A stretch of DNA of 64,000 bases from Cercis canadensis (Eukaryota; Streptophyta; Magnoliopsida; Fabales; Fabaceae). The notes below the pieces were generated by a model. That model made no database searches and had not been told where the DNA came from. It saw only the letters and a program-made list of their open reading frames with translations. Below, piece by piece: positions 59,814 through 64,000 of this stretch (within the stretch, counting starts at the first letter, position 1; every line of letters begins with the position of its first letter). The position numbers and the translations under genes were made by a program. The stretch is from assembly GCA_003255065.1 (NCBI GenBank), contig QAOA01000253.1, forward strand, positions 365,812 to 429,811, given 5' to 3'.

Positions 59814-62800
59814 ATGGCTGCTGTTCACGAAGATGCTGAAGTTGGTTTTGAAGAAGGAATGCTATGGCTACCCTCCCACGTTCTAGACGAAGCATGCGAC
59901 ACCAAGGTCTTCTTCTTTCTCTTCCCTCACTTTCTCTCTTTTCTTTCACTTCTATCTCCCTCATTAATTCATGCTTAATTATTTTTCACTGTTTGATTCC
60001 ATTATTCTCTATCTGCGTTTTCAATTTTTTATTTAGTGATCAATATAGAGTTGGATTCAATTAATTGTTTCAGGCATATATGAGGCACCGCCAACAAAAT
60101 CTTGTTAAGCTTCATCAGCAGCAGCAACTACTACGTAACAAAATCAAAACGGCAGGAGCAGAGCCAGAGTCACAGGTACCACTACCACTCTACATATATG
60201 AATTCTTCCTTGAATTGAAACCTCTCTCCCTCTCTCTATTTGTGTAGAGAAATGCGGGTAGGATTTGAATGATATGATTAGATAGGGGTAAAGCATTAAT
60301 TAAGGTGTTGTTTTTGTACTTTAAAAAGATGAGAGGACAGATATCCCAAAGTTAGGTTGGGTAATTGGCCACAAAGTGAATACTAGGAATATGAATATAT
60401 TGTTTATATATTCTGGGCGTGTCCAACTATCATTTGGAGATTAACATGGCGCAAGGAGACGCAGCTATCTAAAATGTTAGTGGGAGCACAAAGAATATGC
60501 TTCCACTACCACAATACTTTCTTCCCACACAATTTTTTGAACCAAAAAGGCACTTTATATATGTGCAGATATATATTATATGCCTTAATTAATTTGTTAT
60601 TATTTCTTTTCCCTCATTTTTATTAGAGAGAGCAACCGTTTAAGATGAAATAATATTTATATTAGCTAAAAAAACGAAAGGATGTGTTTTAAAATGTTAC
60701 ACAATCACCACCACAAGAAGATAGCTTTAGTGGTTTATCAGAAAAGTTCTTAAACATGTAATATAATTTAGAGAAGTCATGAGGCATGCCCTGTTGGTCA
60801 CATGCATATAGCCAATCTGGTATGGAATTTGGACGCTTGTACATTGAAGGGAATTTTATATCTGGTACTTTTAACAAACAGGTCTTGCGCAGTATTTTGG
60901 TTATGAAATAGATGTTTGCAATTTCCTGATAAGTCATATAATTGATAGAAAAAATAAATAAATGCTACGCAGATGATGATGGATATTTTTTGCAGATCAA
61001 TTATCTTATTGGCAGAATATATTTTAACACGTTTATATATATATGGCAAGCACTTCACATACCTAATACTTATATAGTTTCTTTTCACTGAAATTAATGT
61101 CGTGGGCAGCACCCAAAAGCTAGTTCAAGATCATATCATAGGCCAAAACTTGGTAATGGTGGACCTGGGATGCAAGCTATATTCTTAGAATCAGGGCAGA
61201 GACCATGTGGAACAGGGGTATTCTTACCCCAACGAGCAGGCACAAACTTCCAACCAAGCAAAAAGCCAGGTATGATAGTATTGACGTGGGAATGTGTGTG
61301 CATGCACGGGTTCATCCATGTGATTTTTGTCTCTAATTATCTCACGTCATCTTCAAAAATATTCCAAGTCAATTGGGGCATAGAATTGCAACCTCTTTTT
61401 TTTTCCTTAGTTAATTATATGTTTTTGGCAATATTTAGGTTTATATGAAGAAAATTCTTGAATAGACATGCATGATCCATCGTGCCATTTATATTTACCA
61501 GACCAGACTAGCAGTAAGTTATACAATAAATATGTGCATACATGTATAAAAACATTTTAAATTTGTATACAAGTATATTAATTTTTTATGTTATACAAAC
61601 ATATTTAATTTAAAAGTAAAATAATAATTAATGAGTGATTAAAAAATAATAATAGGATTAAAAATTGTAAAAATAGAAAATTAAGAAAGATTCAAAGAGC
61701 AAGTAAGTGGTAGTTATTGAAATGATTATTTTATTAATTTATAACCTAATTCTTATTATTTTGTTCAATAAATATTTACAAAAATATTGCATTTATGAAA
61801 ATTTTTGGTTAAAAGAAGAGAGGATAAAGCAGAGTTCTTTTCATTGATAACTAGAACTAGAAAGTGGAGCATACGATATAAACGTGCTCACAGAGAAGAA
61901 AAAAAATGGATAAGAAATGAGAGAGACATCAGGAAAATGGAGATAGAAAGTGAGTAAAGTAATTAAAAATAGTAAGATAGAGGAGGTGGGAGTCTGGGAG
62001 AAGCATCCATAATCTAGGGGAGAAAATTACTAAGCGGTTAATTACCTAAAATATTTTTTACTATTTAATTATATGGATATAAATATTCCAAAACAGTTAA
62101 TAATATACACTATNAGTTAATAATATATACTATATATTGGGCATTATTTATATTAATATTATATAGATACAGACATTCCAAACAAGTCAATTATAGAGCA
62201 TCATATTATTTATATAGTTTAAAAAATAAGTATTTGAAAGTAAATTTAAGATTGCACATATGACATAGTAAACTATATATATCTTAGCAAGCAGCTAGCC
62301 CCAATTTAATGTAGCTATTTGAATTGTAATTTGTAAATTAATTAACTTTGAGAAGTTAAAGTAATTACACGAAGTCAAACACTGGAACTTTGTCTTGTAA
62401 AACAAGAACAAGTCTTAATTAATTGTAGTCCCTCAAAGTGTTTTAATAATTAATTGAAGTTATAATTATTTTTTGCAGCATGCGCCCCAGTTCTTCTTCC
62501 AGCCCGAGTGGTTCAAGCTCTAAATCTGAACGTGCATACATTAGGCTTGCAGATTTCTCCCCGGCAAGGTCTCATAGATATCTTACCTAAATTTTTCGGT
62601 CGTTTGTTCTCTTGTGGCTAATTTGAAAACTTGTAATATAAAATAAAAAGAAAGTTCATTAACACCATGCATGGCCATGGCCTTGATCATCATCTTATTG
62701 CAGATCCCAAACATAACCCAAGATGTGGATACGAGCTATGCAATAATTCAACCAAAAACAAAAATGATAAGAAAGATGCGTCCAAGCAATGTGGTGTTAT

Positions 62801-62858
62801 TTCTCAGAATCAAAGTTCTTCTCCGGAGATTTTTCTTCCCAAGGAATGGACTTACTAG
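59814..62858 (+). CDS. Plant-specific protein of unknown function
   Basis: Five exons with GT-AG sites and consistent phase: 59814-59906, 60074-60175, 61110-61269, 62479-62568 and 62704-62858. They encode 199 residues starting MAAVHEDAEVGFEEGMLWLP. The first part contains a Gln-rich helix (HRQQNLVKLHQQQQLLRNK). The middle holds what looks like the conserved core, GMQAIFLESGQRPCGTGVFL followed by PQRAG, and then LLPARVVQALNLNVHTLGLQ. The C-terminal third is polar (KNKNDKKDASK) and ends FLPKEWTY. There is no signal peptide or membrane segment. I recall plant proteins with the same 'GMQAxFLxxGxxxxGTGVFLP' core but no established name or role. Introns 2 and 3 are long (about 0.93 and 1.2 kb); the N at 62114 lies in intron 3. 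Confidence 0.8.
62095..62133. repeat. 19-bp direct repeat around a single N
   Basis: 62095-62113 and 62115-62133 both read AGTTAATAATATA, then C or T, then ACTAT, with one mismatch, on either side of N at 62114. It lies in an intron of the unknown gene. Same pattern as the other N sites. Confidence 0.85.
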
Positions 62859-63594
62859 CTCCTCGCTAGCTGATTCTTTAAGGGCAACAAAGGCACACAA
62901 TGCAGCAGATAGATATATATATAAAAATTAAATTCATGCATAAAGCTGGGCATTGTTAAATTATTAATTCCTCGTGCTGTTAGATTCTTTGACCATGTAA
63001 TGTTTTAAATAATAACAGCACAATGGTGCCTTTTGTGTTTGCATGCCTTGGTATTTAATTATTTAGTATTTACTGTGCAACGTCATTATATTTATTATTA
63101 TGTGTTCCTCACTGAAAGTAGGTCTAGTTAATATATAGAGTTTTATTTTGGACGATAACGTAGTTGATTTTAAATTTTTACACGTTTAATAATTATATAT
63201 TTCAAAATTTAAAATCTAGTTCTTTATCGATACCCCTTTATTTTTTCTTATTTTTTTTGCTTTATTAAAAAAAAAATTAAGCAAGCCAAATAGGTTACCT
63301 AATGCTTGTTTTGAATCTTGAATCTTTTGATCCATAAAATTGAACTTAAGTTATGTATGCTTTCATCCTGAAAAAGCCAAGTTAATTTACTTATGAAAAG
63401 TTAGGAGCCTCATTCAGACTAGAACTGATATTGGTTCTAACGCTTTCACACTTAAAAACGTTAATTTCTATGATGGTTTCATTCTCTCAGGATGAAAGTG
63501 TAAGAACCACTTACATTTCCAAGATGAGACTGTTACTTAGAACCACAAATGGTTTAGTATAAAATTGTCAGTAGACCTGACTTGTGGATTTCAG
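62859..63594. other. Intergenic DNA at the right of the window
   Basis: AT-rich 3' flank with no gene. A 12-bp inverted repeat (CTTTCATCCTGA at 63360-63371 and its complement at 63487-63498) is the only structure I noticed. Confidence 0.5.
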
Positions 63595-64000
63595 TAGGGG
63601 TGTAAGGTAAAACTGGAAAATCGGATAAACTGACCAAACCGAACCGGAGGCAAATTAAGAGAGTTGGTCCGATTTTCAGTTTGATTTTATAAAAAATCGA
63701 GAGGACTGGTTCGGTTTTTAATTTTAGTAAAAAAAAAAACTAAACTTAAATCGAACCGAACCGAAATATCAAAACGAAGTCAACATTGGTTTTTGATATT
63801 AACAGCAAAATGTTTTCCTTTTCACCATTTGAAGAACACGTAAGAACGTGTATTTATCCTTTCCTTCACCATTTCCAAAACACATTAGAACTACAAATTT
63901 TTAGTTGATTCTCCCTATTCCAAATTTCACAATCCTTTCAACTTCCAAGAGACGAAGAAGAAGAAACTACAGATTCGAACCTCTTAGGAAATGGGTCATT
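63595..64000. mobile_element. Possible left end of a hAT-like DNA transposon, running off the window
   Basis: From 63595 the sequence begins TAGGGGTGTAAGGT, like the terminal repeats of many plant hAT elements. It is followed by several copies of ACCGAACC or GGTTCGGT in both orientations (about 63635-63770), which are typical subterminal motifs. The preceding eight bases GATTTCAG would be the target duplication. The right end lies beyond the window, so the call is tentative. Confidence 0.4.

Noticed and set aside
1-64000. LTR or virus-like elements, CRISPR, rRNA and known plant microRNAs
   Set aside because: None recognised on reading both strands; the only retroelement is the LINE.

Overview
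The window is nuclear DNA of a eudicot flowering plant. The genes have many short AT-rich introns with canonical GT-AG ends. The proteins are plant types: CSP41a, a WPP-domain RanGAP, a U/P-type cyclin, FZL, a FANTASTIC FOUR protein and a P-type PPR protein. Intergenic DNA is AT-rich with frequent A/T runs. The species cannot be named from the sequence; nothing contradicts a rosid.

Layout. 1-1.1 kb: the 3' end of an RbgA/YlqF-type (DAR) GTPase gene (+), whose last exon appears twice around a single N. 1.7-3.7 kb: a cyclin of the U3/P1 type (-). 6.9-9.0 kb: two broken copies of an F-box/FBA gene (-). 9.1-15.5 kb: a nearly full-length L1-type LINE (+). 18.0-19.7 kb: RanGAP (+), convergent with CSP41a (-, 20.8-23.1 kb). 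24.1-25.8 kb (+) and 26.1-28.2 kb (-): two convergent genes for small basic coiled-coil proteins of unknown function. 29.0-35.3 kb: FZL (+, 11 coding exons). 39.5-40.5 kb: a FANTASTIC FOUR gene (+). 47.6-54.0 kb: a MIRO GTPase (-, 14 coding exons), divergent from a PPR gene (+, 54.9-57.1 kb). 59.8-62.9 kb: a five-exon plant gene of unknown function (+). At the right edge there may be the start of a hAT-like DNA transposon.

How the genes relate. These are independent single genes, not an operon or pathway cluster. Several act in organelles: the GTPase, MIRO and PPR in mitochondria, CSP41a and FZL in chloroplasts. As I recall the Arabidopsis map, CYCP1;1, RANGAP1, CSP41A and MIRO2 are neighbours (At3g63120-63150), FZL and FAF2 are neighbours (At1g03160/03170), and FAF1 is next to a PPR gene (At4g02810/02820). 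This single window would hold counterparts of all three, which fits an ancestral block later split by duplication and gene loss in the Arabidopsis lineage.

Assembly. All four single-N positions (527, 16082, 58787, 62114) sit between direct repeats (369, 5, about 465 and 19 bp). This looks like overlapping contig ends, possibly the two alleles, left unmerged. The duplicated SIN2-like exon and the 58.3-59.2 kb duplication should be treated as doubtful.

I found no tRNA, rRNA, known microRNA, CRISPR array, LTR element or virus-like element, and no convincing new multi-gene system. The points most worth a second look are the N-flanking repeats, the ancestral gene order, the nearly intact LINE with its 3' stem-loop, the shared hydrophobic tails of the two F-box relics, and the divergent MIRO/PPR pair.
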